From: Pseudomonadota bacterium
Lineage (GTDB): Bacteria > Pseudomonadota > Alphaproteobacteria > Acetobacterales > Acetobacteraceae
DNA: 64,000 nucleotides
Assembly: GCA_021798915.1 (NCBI GenBank)
Contig: JAJZBM010000002.1
Span: 1-64,000, forward strand
Reading direction: 5' to 3'
The position numbers and the translations under genes were made by a program. The notes beneath the pieces were generated by a model. That model did not search any database and was not told the origin of the DNA. It saw only the letters and a list, made by a program, of their open reading frames with translations. Below, in pieces: positions 36,443 to 45,282 of the stretch. How positions within the stretch are numbered: position 1 is the stretch's first letter; every line of letters starts with the position of its first letter.

Positions 36443-38077
36443 ATGCAAGGATTGATGCAGCGCACGCCGCTGCTGCTGTCTTCGCTGATCACGCATGCCG
36501 CGGCGAACCATGCCGGCACCGAGATCGTCAGCCAAACCGTCGAGGGCCCGATCGCGCGGAGTACCTGGGGTGAGGTCGCCGAGCGGGCCGGGAAGCTCGC
36601 CGGCGCGCTGCGGCGATTGGGGGTCGGCGAAGGCGATCGCGTCGCAACTCTCGCCTGGAACACGTCGCGCCATCTCGAACTCTATTTCGGCGTCACCGGC
36701 ATCGGCGCCGTGCTCCACACCGTCAATCCGCGCCTGTTTCTGCCGCAGATCGAATACATGCTGCGCCACGCCGAGGACAGCTACGTCTTTTTCGATATCG
36801 GCTTCGCCGAGATCATCGCCGAGGTGGCCCCGAACGTGCCATCGCTGCGCGGCCTCATCGCGCTCACCGATCGCGCCCATATGCCCAGCCTCGCTCTCCC
36901 CAATCTGCTTTGCTACGAGGATCTTCTCGGGGCGGAGAGCGATGCCCATCCCTGGCCCACTCTCGACGAAAACGCCGCCTCCATCCTTTGTTACACCTCC
37001 GGCACCACCGGTAATCCCAAGGGCGTGCTCTACAGCCATCGCGCGCTATTGCTGCACTCCTTCTGCGCTGCCGCCGCCGATGGTCTCGCCGTCTCCTGTC
37101 TCGATAGCGGGCTTTTGGTGGTGCCGCTATTTCACGCCAATGCCTGGGGCGTGCCATTTGCCGCGGCAATGGTCGGGGCCAAGCTGGTCCTGCCCGGGCC
37201 GCGCCTCGATGGCGCCAGCCTGTTCTCGCTCATGCAGACCGAGCGCTGCACCTTCGCCGCCGGCGTGCCGACGGTGTGGTTCGGATTTTTCGACTATATC
37301 GATCGCAACCGCGCCGCTCTCGACCTCACCACGATCCGCCTCGATCGTGTCCTCTGCGGCGGCTCGGCGGCGCCGCGGGCGCTGATCAAGCGCTTCGACG
37401 AGGAATTCGGCGCTTTCCTCCTCCATGCCTGGGGCATGACCGAGACCAGCCCGATCGCGACTCTGGGCCGGCTCCTGCCCAAGCATATCGGCCTCGACCG
37501 CGAGGCGCGCTACGACATCCAGGCGAAACAGGGGCGGCCGGTCTATGGCGTCGAGATCCGCGTCGTCGATGCCGAGGGGCGGCCATTGCCGCGTGATGGC
37601 CGCTCGGTCGGGGCGCTGATGGTGCGTGGGCCGTGGGTGACGGCGGGGTATTTCAAGGGCGAGGGCGGCGTCGTGATCGATGCTGAGCACTGGTTCAACA
37701 CCGGCGATGTCGCGACCATGGACGAAGATGGCTATGTCACGCTGACCGACCGTGCCAAGGACATCATCAAATCCGGCGGCGAGTGGATTTCCTCGATCGA
37801 GTTGGAAAACGCCGCCGTCGGCCACCCCGACGTTCTGGAGGCGGCGGCGATCGGTGTTGCCCACCCGAAATGGGTCGAACGCCCCTTATTGCTCATCCGC
37901 TGCAAGGAAGGCGCCGTCCTCGACAAGGCCACGATGCTCGATTTTCTCGCCGATAAAGTGGCGCGCTGGTGGCTCCCCGATGATGTCATCGTGGTCGAGG
38001 AATTGCCGCACACCGCAACCGGCAAGCTCTCGAAAGTGACTTTGCGCAAGGCCTACGCCAACCATCTGGCGCCATAA
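36443..38077 (+). CDS. Long-chain fatty-acid-CoA ligase-like AMP-forming enzyme
   Basis: 544 residues of the ANL superfamily. The P-loop [16 protein letters not shown], the A5 motif [11 protein letters not shown]7 [21 protein letters not shown] and the catalytic Lys near the end in [12 protein letters not shown] are all intact. It resembles medium/long-chain acyl-CoA synthetases (FadD/AlkK type) rather than acetyl-CoA synthetase. GGGGAGAG precedes ATG 36443. The exact acid is not predictable; it may serve beta-oxidation or lipid synthesis. It follows the SoxYZ-like gene by 75 nt but need not share its role. Confidence 0.88.
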   Translation: MQGLMQRTPLLLSSLITHAAANHAGTEIVSQTVEGPIARSTWGEVAERAGKLAGALRRLGVGEGDRVATLAWNTSRHLELYFGVTGIGAVLHTVNPRLFLPQIEYMLRHAEDSYVFFDIGFAEIIAEVAPNVPSLRGLIALTDRAHMPSLALPNLLCYEDLLGAESDAHPWPTLDENAASILCYTSGTTGNPKGVLYSHRALLLHSFCAAAADGLAVSCLDSGLLVVPLFHANAWGVPFAAAMVGAKLVLPGPRLDGASLFSLMQTERCTFAAGVPTVWFGFFDYIDRNRAALDLTTIRLDRVLCGGSAAPRALIKRFDEEFGAFLLHAWGMTETSPIATLGRLLPKHIGLDREARYDIQAKQGRPVYGVEIRVVDAEGRPLPRDGRSVGALMVRGPWVTAGYFKGEGGVVIDAEHWFNTGDVATMDEDGYVTLTDRAKDIIKSGGEWISSIELENAAVGHPDVLEAAAIGVAHPKWVERPLLLIRCKEGAVLDKATMLDFLADKVARWWLPDDVIVVEELPHTATGKLSKVTLRKAYANHLAP

Positions 38078-38163
38078 CCCCGCCGGCCAAGGCGGGCGCG
38101 AGCACCATGGCGCCGCGGCTACGGGTGGTTTATATTTTTATAAATACAGCGAGCGAGGAGCCG

Positions 38164-38673
38164 ATGATCCGAACACTGAAGCGCCTGGCGCCGGTTGCGT
38201 TGTTCCTGTTCGCGCTGGTCATCTCCGCTGGAATCGCGCGGCGGGCACTCGCCGATGATCCCGCCGCCCTCACCATCACGCTTGCCGGCGGCAAGAGTAT
38301 CACCGTCACCGCCGCCGCGCTCGCCACGCTCCCGATGACCACGGCGGAGATCTCTTTCGAGACCAGCCACGGCGCACAACACGCGGTTTTCGCCGGCCCG
38401 CTGCTCTGGACCGTGCTGGAACGAAACGGCGCCCTCGCCGGAATCACGCCGCGCGATCAGGGCGGGCGGGTCGTCATCGTCAGCAGCCGCGACGGCTACC
38501 GGGCGGCGCTCGCGCTCGGCGAAATTTCTCCCGAATTCGAGGGGAAACCGGTGCTGCTCGCCGAACGCATGAATGGTGCTGCGCTCGGCGAAGGCCATCT
38601 GCGTCTGATCGTGCCCGGCGATCACCGCGGCGGGCGCGATGTGCGCGACATCGTCGGGATCACGCTACCCTGA
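38164..38673 (+). CDS. Small periplasmic molybdopterin-binding-fold protein
   Basis: 169 residues with a signal peptide (PVALFLFALVISAGIARRALA-D, split by a few residues). The body (LTITLAGGKSITVTAAALATLPM, then FAGPLLWTVLERNG and VVIVSSRDGYRAALALGEI) matches the small sulfite-oxidase-fold proteins similar to COG3915. These lack the cysteine that binds molybdenum in real sulfite oxidases; no such Cys is seen here, so cofactor binding is doubtful. GAGGAG precedes ATG 38164. Function unknown. Confidence 0.7.
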   Translation: MIRTLKRLAPVALFLFALVISAGIARRALADDPAALTITLAGGKSITVTAAALATLPMTTAEISFETSHGAQHAVFAGPLLWTVLERNGALAGITPRDQGGRVVIVSSRDGYRAALALGEISPEFEGKPVLLAERMNGAALGEGHLRLIVPGDHRGGRDVRDIVGITLP

Positions 38674-38704
38674 CCACGTCTTCGGGGCGCCCTTATCCCC
38701 GCGT

Positions 38705-39154
38705 CTATTCGACATAGATGCGGATTTCGCGCGCCGTCACGCCTTTTTCGGTCCGCGCCGAGGTGCGGATATCGTCGCCGGCGACGCCGTCATTGGTCAT
38801 CGCGTCCTCGAGCCGGCGCACATCATAGCGGCCGTTCTCGATGGCGCGGCTGTCCTTGTCGGGATCGCCGCTAGCCGGCACCACCGTCACGACCCGGTAT
38901 TTCGCGTCCGGGCGGCGGGTTTGCGCCATTTCCAGCACGGATTTGAGCTGTGCGTCATAGTTGAACGGGGTGCCGTCGAAGCGGATCGTCATCAGCGGCA
39001 GCTTGCTTCCGGGCTTCAGCGCCTCGGCGACGAAATCCGGCGCCGGCGCCACCGGCTTGGCGCCGAAAGTCGTCTGGTCGATGATTTTGCAGCCGCCGAG
39101 CAGCACGACCGCTGCGAGGGCGACGCCTGGGCGGAAGGATCGAGGACCGGGCAC
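38705..39154 (-). CDS. Small lipoprotein of unknown function
   Basis: 149 residues from GTG 39154. The N-terminus RPGVALAAVVLLGGCK has lipobox LGGC (Cys near 18). The rest is a compact domain with a charged middle (ENGRYDVRRLEDAMTNDG) and end (SARTEKGVTAREIRIYVE). I do not recognise the family. It starts 7 nt after the glycosyltransferase stop, so translation is probably coupled to it. Confidence 0.65.
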   Translation of the reverse strand: MPGPRSFRPGVALAAVVLLGGCKIIDQTTFGAKPVAPAPDFVAEALKPGSKLPLMTIRFDGTPFNYDAQLKSVLEMAQTRRPDAKYRVVTVVPASGDPDKDSRAIENGRYDVRRLEDAMTNDGVAGDDIRTSARTEKGVTAREIRIYVE

Positions 39155-39161
39155 CGCGGAT

Positions 39162-39953
39162 TTATCCCAGATCGGCGGCGGGTTTGGCAAGCGCCGGTCG
39201 TGGCCGCGCCCGGCGGCGCGGCGGCAAGGCGGGCGGCGCGGCGGCGGGTGGGACGAGGCCGAGGGCGACGCGCATCGCTTCCCCGGCGATGCGCGGGTGA
39301 TAGAGCGATCGCACCCGGGTTTGGCCGCGTGCGCCGATCGCCCGCGCCGCCTCGGGGTGGGTGTGGATGCGGCGCATCGCCCGCGCCGCTTCCTCGACAT
39401 CCGGATCGGCCCAATCCTGCCCCTCGGCGCCGGGATAATCCTCGACCGCGACCGGCACCCTCTGATAGCCGACGAGGAACGCCGTCTCGTGGTCGGCGAA
39501 ATCGCTGGTGCCGGAGTAATCGGTCGAGATCACCGGCTTGCCGAGCCACATCGCCTCGGCCGGGCCGCGCCCGAAGCCTTCGGCGCGGTGCAGCGAGACG
39601 AAGGCATCGGCGGCTTCGATCAGGGCGATGACCTCGGCGCGATCGATTTTGGCATCGCGGATTTCGATGCGCGGATCGAGGCAGAGATCGCCGAGGCGGC
39701 GCCAATCCTCCGGCGCGTGCTCGCCGCCCTGGGTCTTGATCAGCAGCCGGACCTTTTCCTCGCCGGCCGGGAAGGCGGCGCAAAACGCCTCCACCACCGC
39801 TTCCGGGTTTTTGCGCCGGACGTGGGAGAGGAAATCGAACATGAAGAGGAAAACGGTTTCGTCCTCGGCAAGGCCGGGTGCGGCGCGGTCTGGCCGGAGC
39901 CGGTCTTCGGGCAGGTGGACCACCGACGGCACCAAGCCTAGCGAACTTGACAT
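39162..39953 (-). pseudogene. Glycosyltransferase family 4, N-terminal half missing
   Basis: 263 residues covering only the C-terminal Rossmann half of a GT4 enzyme: FLFMFDFLSHVRRKNPEAVVEAF, LIKTQGGEHAPEDW, and the donor-sugar motif AEGFGRGPAEAMWLGKPVI with E-x7-E. Full GT4 enzymes have about 350-400 residues; the acceptor-binding half would lie upstream, but there the sequence turns AT-rich at about 39955 and codes another protein. The gene was probably cut by insertion or rearrangement at the island edge. A short ATG (39953) exists, so a truncated product could be made, but it should lack acceptor binding. Confidence 0.75.
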
Positions 39954-39978
39954 TGCTCGTCAACGCTGTCCAGATCGC

Positions 39979-40704
39979 CTACGGTTCCATGAAAATAAAT
40001 CTAGACACAACAAAAATTAAGAGCACAAAATAAAAAACGAAAGGCGGCTCCGGAATTGGATCGCTTCCCCCCGAAATATTCTGGCCAATGACTGTTACCT
40101 GACCAAATTCAAATGAAGGCACCCCGCTTGAAGCTATCATCTCGTTAAATTCGCCGCCGTTAACTCCAGAAACATTTAAATAAAAAGTTCCACCAAAAAC
40201 CTGAGATCCAACATAGAAATTTTCTACGTTACTCGCCAAAGCTATAAGTTCGGCTCCGCTTATTTGACCAATCAATGATCCATTATTATAAAAAGTTAAC
40301 AAATTTCCGTTTGTCTCTGTGTCAACTGACCCCCACAGTATCCCAATATAAAATTGCTCATAATAAAAATTAAAAACTATAGAACCCGTTTCTGTTGAAT
40401 AGTAATTATCAGAATAAGCATTACCATTTGAAAGTATTGGAGCGGCGTAACCGCCTCCTATAGCATAATTATTTGTCCCATTTACAACATGACTGCCATT
40501 ATCGAATGTTAAACTGGCAATTCCAGGGAACGTGATGGCAGAATAGCCCGTTGACGTTGGAATGAGTTGTTCAGCAGCCCGCCCGGCAGGAGGAGTCGCG
40601 GCCCCTTCTTGCGTCGAGACATAATATAGCAAGGATGGCCCAGCATCCGCGCGCGGGCAAATAAGGCAAATCGCTAGAAAAATGTATGCCGCAAACGTTC
40701 GCAT
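39979..40704 (-). CDS. PEP-CTERM-like exported protein D with atypical tail
   Basis: 241 residues. Signal peptide about 1-21 (FAAYIFLAICLICPRADA-G). The body is Asn/Tyr/Gly-rich (SLTFDNGSHVVNGTNNYAI, YYEQFYIGILWGSVDT), resembling exosortase-dependent surface proteins with a carbohydrate-binding-like fold. It ends IPEPPFVFYFVLLIFVVSRF-IFMEP: PEP and a hydrophobic helix, but only one Arg instead of a basic cluster. The stop lies about 25 bases from the broken glycosyltransferase, so the tail may have been altered at the junction. AT-rich codons. Confidence 0.7.
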   Translation of the reverse strand: MRTFAAYIFLAICLICPRADAGPSLLYYVSTQEGAATPPAGRAAEQLIPTSTGYSAITFPGIASLTFDNGSHVVNGTNNYAIGGGYAAPILSNGNAYSDNYYSTETGSIVFNFYYEQFYIGILWGSVDTETNGNLLTFYNNGSLIGQISGAELIALASNVENFYVGSQVFGGTFYLNVSGVNGGEFNEMIASSGVPSFEFGQVTVIGQNISGGSDPIPEPPFVFYFVLLIFVVSRFIFMEP

Positions 40705-40924
40705 CGTAGCCGCCCCCGCACTGCATACGAAAGGATACGAATCGGATTACTCCGAACAGGGGGAGTGGAACAACCGACAAACAAGGGTAAATTTCCGTTT
40801 GTCGCTCAACCAGGGCGTGAACGCCGAGGCATCGTCTCGAATAAAATCATTGACAAACTGACGGTGGGTATGCCGAAATATAAATAATGTTAGGTTCAAT
40901 CTCTATGTTACGGGGCAGAAAATT

Positions 40925-41134
40925 ATGAAAGGCAGACAAAACTCAGAGGATATATGGCGGTTGGCAATAATGATGATCGAAAAACACGCTGATAACGCGG
41001 CCGATTACGCTATGGGTCACGCATTGGAGATGCGCGGCCGGGGAGACGTTAATGGCGAAATTGTTTGGCTTAAAGTGTTTGATAGCATACGAGCACTAAA
41101 ATACAAAAACTCTGAGAACAAAATCCTGCATTGA
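40925..41134 (+). CDS. Small DUF6961-like protein
   Basis: 69 residues, soluble and mostly helical. The pattern EDIWRLAIMMIEKHADNAADY then GDVNGEIVWLKVFDSIRAL matches the short alphaproteobacterial DUF6961 family of unknown function (from memory, not searched). A TTGACA at 40850 may be its -35, but no -10 falls at the right distance. It is the only plus-strand gene in the island. Confidence 0.6.
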   Translation: MKGRQNSEDIWRLAIMMIEKHADNAADYAMGHALEMRGRGDVNGEIVWLKVFDSIRALKYKNSENKILH

Positions 41135-41154
41135 GTCCGATCCGTGTCGTAGAA

Positions 41155-42078
41155 TTAAATCTTCGCTTGGTGTCTTGATTTATTTGTGAGTCGCACGAAC
41201 GACCACAGTCCAAGCGCACCAAGCCCGAATAAAAGGCCTAACGGTGGTTCAGGCACGGCGCTTCCCGCCTGGATGGTTTCTGTTACCGACGATTGGAGAC
41301 TAAGTGTATATGTTACTCCATTATCTAACCTAGGAGTAACGATAGAGTAGGTTCCGCTGCTAGAATACGGGGAGCTGCCCGTGCCATTCGAAGAACTAAC
41401 TGCCACCTGCCCGTTGATTCCGAACGGAAATGCGGAGAATGAGGTACCGTTACTGCCGTTGAGAACCAAGGCGTTTAGGGCACTTGCAGACGCCGACTCA
41501 CCTAAAAAGCCAGAAGATGCGCCTGCCGTAGTGGCCACAAGCTCGGTTGTTTCTTGGAAAATTATATCAAGGGGATAGCCAGCGCCAGAAAACGTAAAGT
41601 TAATATAGGCAACATTTGCCGCTGAAGAACTCCCTAATGCATTCCCATAAGCTTCAGCGACATTCGAAACAGAGCTGCCCCCCATAACTCCTGGCCCGGG
41701 CGCAACCAGCGCCCCGATCACCGCGTCTGCACGAGCACCAATCATGTTGCCTGGGCCAACGGCGGTGAAGCTTGCTGGGGGCGTCGAAGACAATGGACCT
41801 GAAAACGCTTGCGGAATGCTTAGGGCCGAATTAATTGCCCCACTGCCTTGGTATCCGGAAATTCCATATCCGTCATATTGAGCGCTATCGCTGATAGCTT
41901 CCTGGCTTCCTGAATTCAAAGGAATAGACACCAATTCGCCTGTGTCGGAATTTTCGACCTGAAGATTGGTGATTTGATCCGAGGCAAAGGCATAAGGATA
42001 GATCGCTGTCGCATGCGCTGCGATGGGGGCAGCTACAGCTAACATGCTGATCGTCAGAGCAAAATAGCGCCTTCTCAT
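41155..42078 (-). CDS. PEP-CTERM surface protein E
   Basis: 307 residues. Signal peptide about 1-24 (FALTISMLAVAAPIAAHA-T), a long Ser/Gly/Asn-rich body (SSSAANVAYINFTFSGAGY, SSNGTGSSPYSSSGTYSIV) and the tag VPEPPLGLLFGLGALGLWSF followed by V-R-L-T-N-K-S-R, a weak basic end. ATG 42078 has GGGAGG 8 nt upstream. Codon use is intermediate between the island and the core genome. No sigma-54 site was found upstream. Confidence 0.82.
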   Translation of the reverse strand: MRRRYFALTISMLAVAAPIAAHATAIYPYAFASDQITNLQVENSDTGELVSIPLNSGSQEAISDSAQYDGYGISGYQGSGAINSALSIPQAFSGPLSSTPPASFTAVGPGNMIGARADAVIGALVAPGPGVMGGSSVSNVAEAYGNALGSSSAANVAYINFTFSGAGYPLDIIFQETTELVATTAGASSGFLGESASASALNALVLNGSNGTSFSAFPFGINGQVAVSSSNGTGSSPYSSSGTYSIVTPRLDNGVTYTLSLQSSVTETIQAGSAVPEPPLGLLFGLGALGLWSFVRLTNKSRHQAKI

Positions 42079-42230
42079 GGTCCGGCCTCCCAATTGCGGG
42101 CCGCATTATCACTCTTTTGGGCAGGCCCAGGCAACCGGAAAATTAACACAATGCGGCTACCCGCAGCCGGCTAGCGGGCGTTAATCATTTTGCTAACATT
42201 TCAAGATTAGGAAATTTTATGAAATTCAGC

Positions 42231-42929
42231 TTAAAGCCGCTCCGCAAGAGACCGAAAATTACCAGCGCCAGACACGAGTAAAGAAAGAACTACATTGTCT
42301 TTTTTATATAATTTACCTTCCTCAAGAATTTTAAATCCAAAGCGGGTATAGAAATTCACATGTTGCGTTCGAACGGAAATTATAACTATATCTGCGCCTA
42401 AATTGAAAATTTTTTCTTTTATAAATCTATAAATAGATAGAAGAATTGGAATTCTATCATGCTTTTCTGATAGGCTAGCAAGTTTTGATATTTCAATTAT
42501 TTTCAAGTTATTCTGAATCAGGCAAAGTTTTTTTAATATATTTTTAGTTGTGTAATTAAATTGTGTGGCGCTCGGAAGTGCATCGTAGATATTGTTCATA
42601 ACTGAAGAATCAAAAAAACACAATCTTATTGTGGCAGTTGGAACTCCGCATTTGAATAGCACAGCTATTCTCGTAGAATGTACATTGTCAAATTCATCCT
42701 CCCAAGACTGTGTGTCTTTTTTTAAGATATATCCTCGCGCCGCATATGCCCTATAACGTATACGATACGCATCCGCCTTGAGCGAATTGGCGGTCACAAA
42801 TTGAACTGAAATATCATTAAATCTTAATTTGTAAAAATTAGATATATTTGATGGTGAATTTGGCGGGCTGACCCAGCCTAAATGGCGGTTAACACGCGAG
42901 TTATTTATTAACCAAATATTTGATAACAT
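42231..42929 (-). CDS. FeeM-like N-acyl amino acid synthase, PEP-CTERM/exosortase-associated
   Basis: 232 residues of the FeeM/autoinducer-synthase-like GNAT group. Known members join an acyl chain from acyl-ACP to an amino acid; a subset is linked to exosortase loci. Supporting segments are LKADAYRIRYRAYAARGYI (the R-Y-R-x-Y entry), a long loop, IRLCFFDSS, then IIEISKLASLSEKHDR and the late IVIISVRTQHVNFYTRFGFKIL acetyl-CoA/pantetheine-like fold. It is strongly AT-rich. It lies 152 nt upstream of PEP-CTERM gene E on the same strand. Substrate and product are not known. Confidence 0.75.
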   Translation of the reverse strand: MLSNIWLINNSRVNRHLGWVSPPNSPSNISNFYKLRFNDISVQFVTANSLKADAYRIRYRAYAARGYILKKDTQSWEDEFDNVHSTRIAVLFKCGVPTATIRLCFFDSSVMNNIYDALPSATQFNYTTKNILKKLCLIQNNLKIIEISKLASLSEKHDRIPILLSIYRFIKEKIFNLGADIVIISVRTQHVNFYTRFGFKILEEGKLYKKDNVVLSLLVSGAGNFRSLAERL

Positions 42930-43219
42930 AGTCTGTTATAATAATCTATTGTTTACTTCATTGTTTTCGGAATAAAGAATATTTTTTATACATTTTTCGA
43001 CATAGGCGCTTTTTGTAACATCATTTAAATCGGCAAAAACGTTCCGACATTCCCATAACATGTGCAAAACTATTGCGAATGTCTCTTTGTCGCGGTAATC
43101 TGATTGCATTTCTGGCTACCCCCATCAACCTTTGGTTGCTATATCATTGCTACGAATGAAAAACAACAGGGCAAAGGGAGAATCCGGAAAAATTCAATGT
43201 TTTGCATGAAATTACCGCG

Positions 43220-45034
43220 TCATTCCCCGGAGAGGTCGCGCCGGCGCCGGTCAAGCTCCTCGCTATAGCGGCGGAGCGCGTATTGTTCGGTAAGCAGGCC
43301 GATGACGCGGCCGCTTTCATGGCTGTCCACCACCGCCAGGGCGTCGCTCTCGGCCTGCTCGAAGGCACTGATCGCATCCTTGACGCTCATTTGCGGCAGC
43401 AGCGCCCGGTCGGCGTGATGGAGGATATCGGCGAGCCTGGCCGTGCCGTCCACGGCATGGGCCTCGGCGACCAGGACGATGCCGGCATAGCGGCCGGCCT
43501 GATCGACGATGATCACGCGCTGCTCCGAGCCGAGCGGAAAATCGCGGCGGAAATTGACGAGTGGCGTATCGACGCGAATGGTCCGCACCTCGCGGCGCAT
43601 CATCCGCCCGACGGTGAGATTGCGCATCCAGCCGACATCGACGGCGCTGCGGATCGCCTCGCCGCGCAGATGGAAACGCCAGGTGGCGAAGGAATAGCCG
43701 AAGGTGCGGCGCACGGTGAGCGCCGAGATCACCGAGGCGGCGAGCACGGCGATAGTGAGCGGCAGGCTGCCTGTGCTCTCAAGGGCCAGAAACGCCATCG
43801 TCAGCGGGCCGCCGACGATCGCGGTCGCAAGGCCGCTCATGCCGACGACGGCGCAGACCACGCCGGGCAGCAAGGTTTTCACCGTCAGCGCCGCGAGCAC
43901 GGCGGCGAACAGCTTGCCGAGCATGGCGCCGAGGAAGAGCGAGGCGAAGAACAACCCACCGCGAAAGCCCGAGCCGATCGAAATCGCCGAGGCGGCGGCC
44001 TTGAGCAGCACCAGCAGGATGAGAAACGGCAGCGAATAGGGGGCATTGATGCCGAGATGCAGCGCCGCGTGGCCGGAAGAGAGCACTTGCGGCGTCACCA
44101 GGGCCATGATCCCGACCGCGAGCCCGCCGATCGCCGGGCGCAGCCAGGCCGGCACGCCGCTGTGGCGGAACACCTCCTCGGTCAGTGTCACCGCGCGCAT
44201 GATGGCGATTCCGAACAGCGCGCACACCATGCCGAGCGCCAGCACCGGGATATAGTCGAAGGGCGGGATGGTGCTGGGCAGGATCATCTCGAAGCCGCCC
44301 GGATCGCCGAGCAGCCAGCGATCGACGGCGATCGCCGAGATCGAGGCGACCACCACCGGCGCCAGCGTCACCAGCGAATAGGTGCCGATCACCAGCTCGA
44401 ACGCATAGAATGCGCCGGTGAGCGGGGCATTGAACGCCGCCCCGATCGCGCCCGCCGCGCCGCAGCCGACCAGGAGGCGGAGATCATTCCGCCGCACCCG
44501 GAAGTTCCGCCCGAGCCGCGAGCCGAGCGCAGCGCCAATCTGGCTGTAGCCGGCTTCCAGCCCGACCGAGGCGCCGACGCCATTGGAAAAAATGGTTTGC
44601 AGCATGACGATCAGACTGTCGTTCAGCGACATGCGCCCGCCATAGAGGGCGTTGGCCTCGATCGGGTCGACCGCGCGGCGCGGCCAGAAACGCGCGATCG
44701 CAAGGCCGGCGAGGCCGAGCGTGAGGCCGCCGATGCTCGGCACCAGGAGCGAGCGGCCGCGATCGAGCCTCGCCATGCCGCTCAATCGCTCATGTCCGTA
44801 GATCAGAAACAGCGCGTGATGCATCTCCAGCGTCACGATATTCATCAGAACGACGCAGAGCCCGGCGCCGCAGCCGACCAGCGCGGCCAGCGCCACCAGC
44901 CAGATTTCGTCGGCGCGCACCAGGGCGCGCAGCGTCTGCGGCACATGGAGGACAAATTCACCGAGCGGCCGCCGTGGCCGGAGCGGCAGCGGCCGTTCGC
45001 GCCGCACCGCCGAGAGGGGGGAGAAAACGCTCAT
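43220..45034 (-). CDS. ClC-family chloride channel/antiporter with CBS domains
   Basis: 604 residues: about ten ClC helices in residues 40-450, then two CBS domains (about 470-595; VGRMMRREVRTIRVDTPL and LLPQMSVKDAISAFEQAESDALAVVDS). The gating glutamate is in NGVGASVGLEAGYSQIG, and GCGAAGAIGAAFNAPLTGAFYAFE and GSGFRGGLFFASLFLGAMLG mark the other pore loops. Usual full length for ClC-CBS fusions. CBS domains suggest adenine-nucleotide control. It ends at the island border; the gene itself is intact. Confidence 0.93.
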   Translation of the reverse strand: MSVFSPLSAVRRERPLPLRPRRPLGEFVLHVPQTLRALVRADEIWLVALAALVGCGAGLCVVLMNIVTLEMHHALFLIYGHERLSGMARLDRGRSLLVPSIGGLTLGLAGLAIARFWPRRAVDPIEANALYGGRMSLNDSLIVMLQTIFSNGVGASVGLEAGYSQIGAALGSRLGRNFRVRRNDLRLLVGCGAAGAIGAAFNAPLTGAFYAFELVIGTYSLVTLAPVVVASISAIAVDRWLLGDPGGFEMILPSTIPPFDYIPVLALGMVCALFGIAIMRAVTLTEEVFRHSGVPAWLRPAIGGLAVGIMALVTPQVLSSGHAALHLGINAPYSLPFLILLVLLKAAASAISIGSGFRGGLFFASLFLGAMLGKLFAAVLAALTVKTLLPGVVCAVVGMSGLATAIVGGPLTMAFLALESTGSLPLTIAVLAASVISALTVRRTFGYSFATWRFHLRGEAIRSAVDVGWMRNLTVGRMMRREVRTIRVDTPLVNFRRDFPLGSEQRVIIVDQAGRYAGIVLVAEAHAVDGTARLADILHHADRALLPQMSVKDAISAFEQAESDALAVVDSHESGRVIGLLTEQYALRRYSEELDRRRRDLSGE

Positions 45035-45282
45035 CCCCGCGCCCCCGGGCCGGCGCCGGCGATCACGCGGACAGGGAGCGGGCGTGGTGAAAAAAAACGC
45101 CCATCCCCGAACCCTGTCAAAGCCGGCTGCATCCTACGGAAATCTCTGGAAAGAGGGCATCAACGCCAAGCAGTCTACAGTCAATATGGTGAATAGGGCG
45201 TTTTCATGACCGCCTTTTTCACCAATATTTGGTCGGGCGCGACAGGTCCAGAGGGGCAAACCGCGAGCGTGAGCGTGAAAGC

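Larger units (their letters stand above)
39954..43219. other. AT-rich island with PEP-CTERM and FeeM-like genes
   Basis: Base use shifts sharply from GC-rich to AT-rich at about 39955 and back at about 43200. The island carries two exported proteins with PEP-type tails, a small DUF6961-like protein and a FeeM-like acyltransferase. Its left edge cuts a glycosyltransferase; its right edge abuts the ClC gene end. Bases 42930-43219 (290 nt) hold no gene that I can support. No integrase, attachment repeat or tRNA was seen at the edges. Confidence 0.75.

Noticed and set aside
40785-40803. Motif-like word GGTAAATTTCCG upstream of gene D
   Set aside because: One base short against the motif and no -24/-12 site at the right distance.
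40850-40884. Promoter TTGACA ... TATAAA before the DUF6961-like gene
   Set aside because: The spacing is 23 nt, too long for a sigma-70 promoter.
42133-42150. Motif-like word CCGGAAAATTAACACA upstream of PEP-CTERM gene E
   Set aside because: It resembles the activator motif in reverse sense but has several mismatches, and no sigma-54 site lies at 60 nt in either direction.
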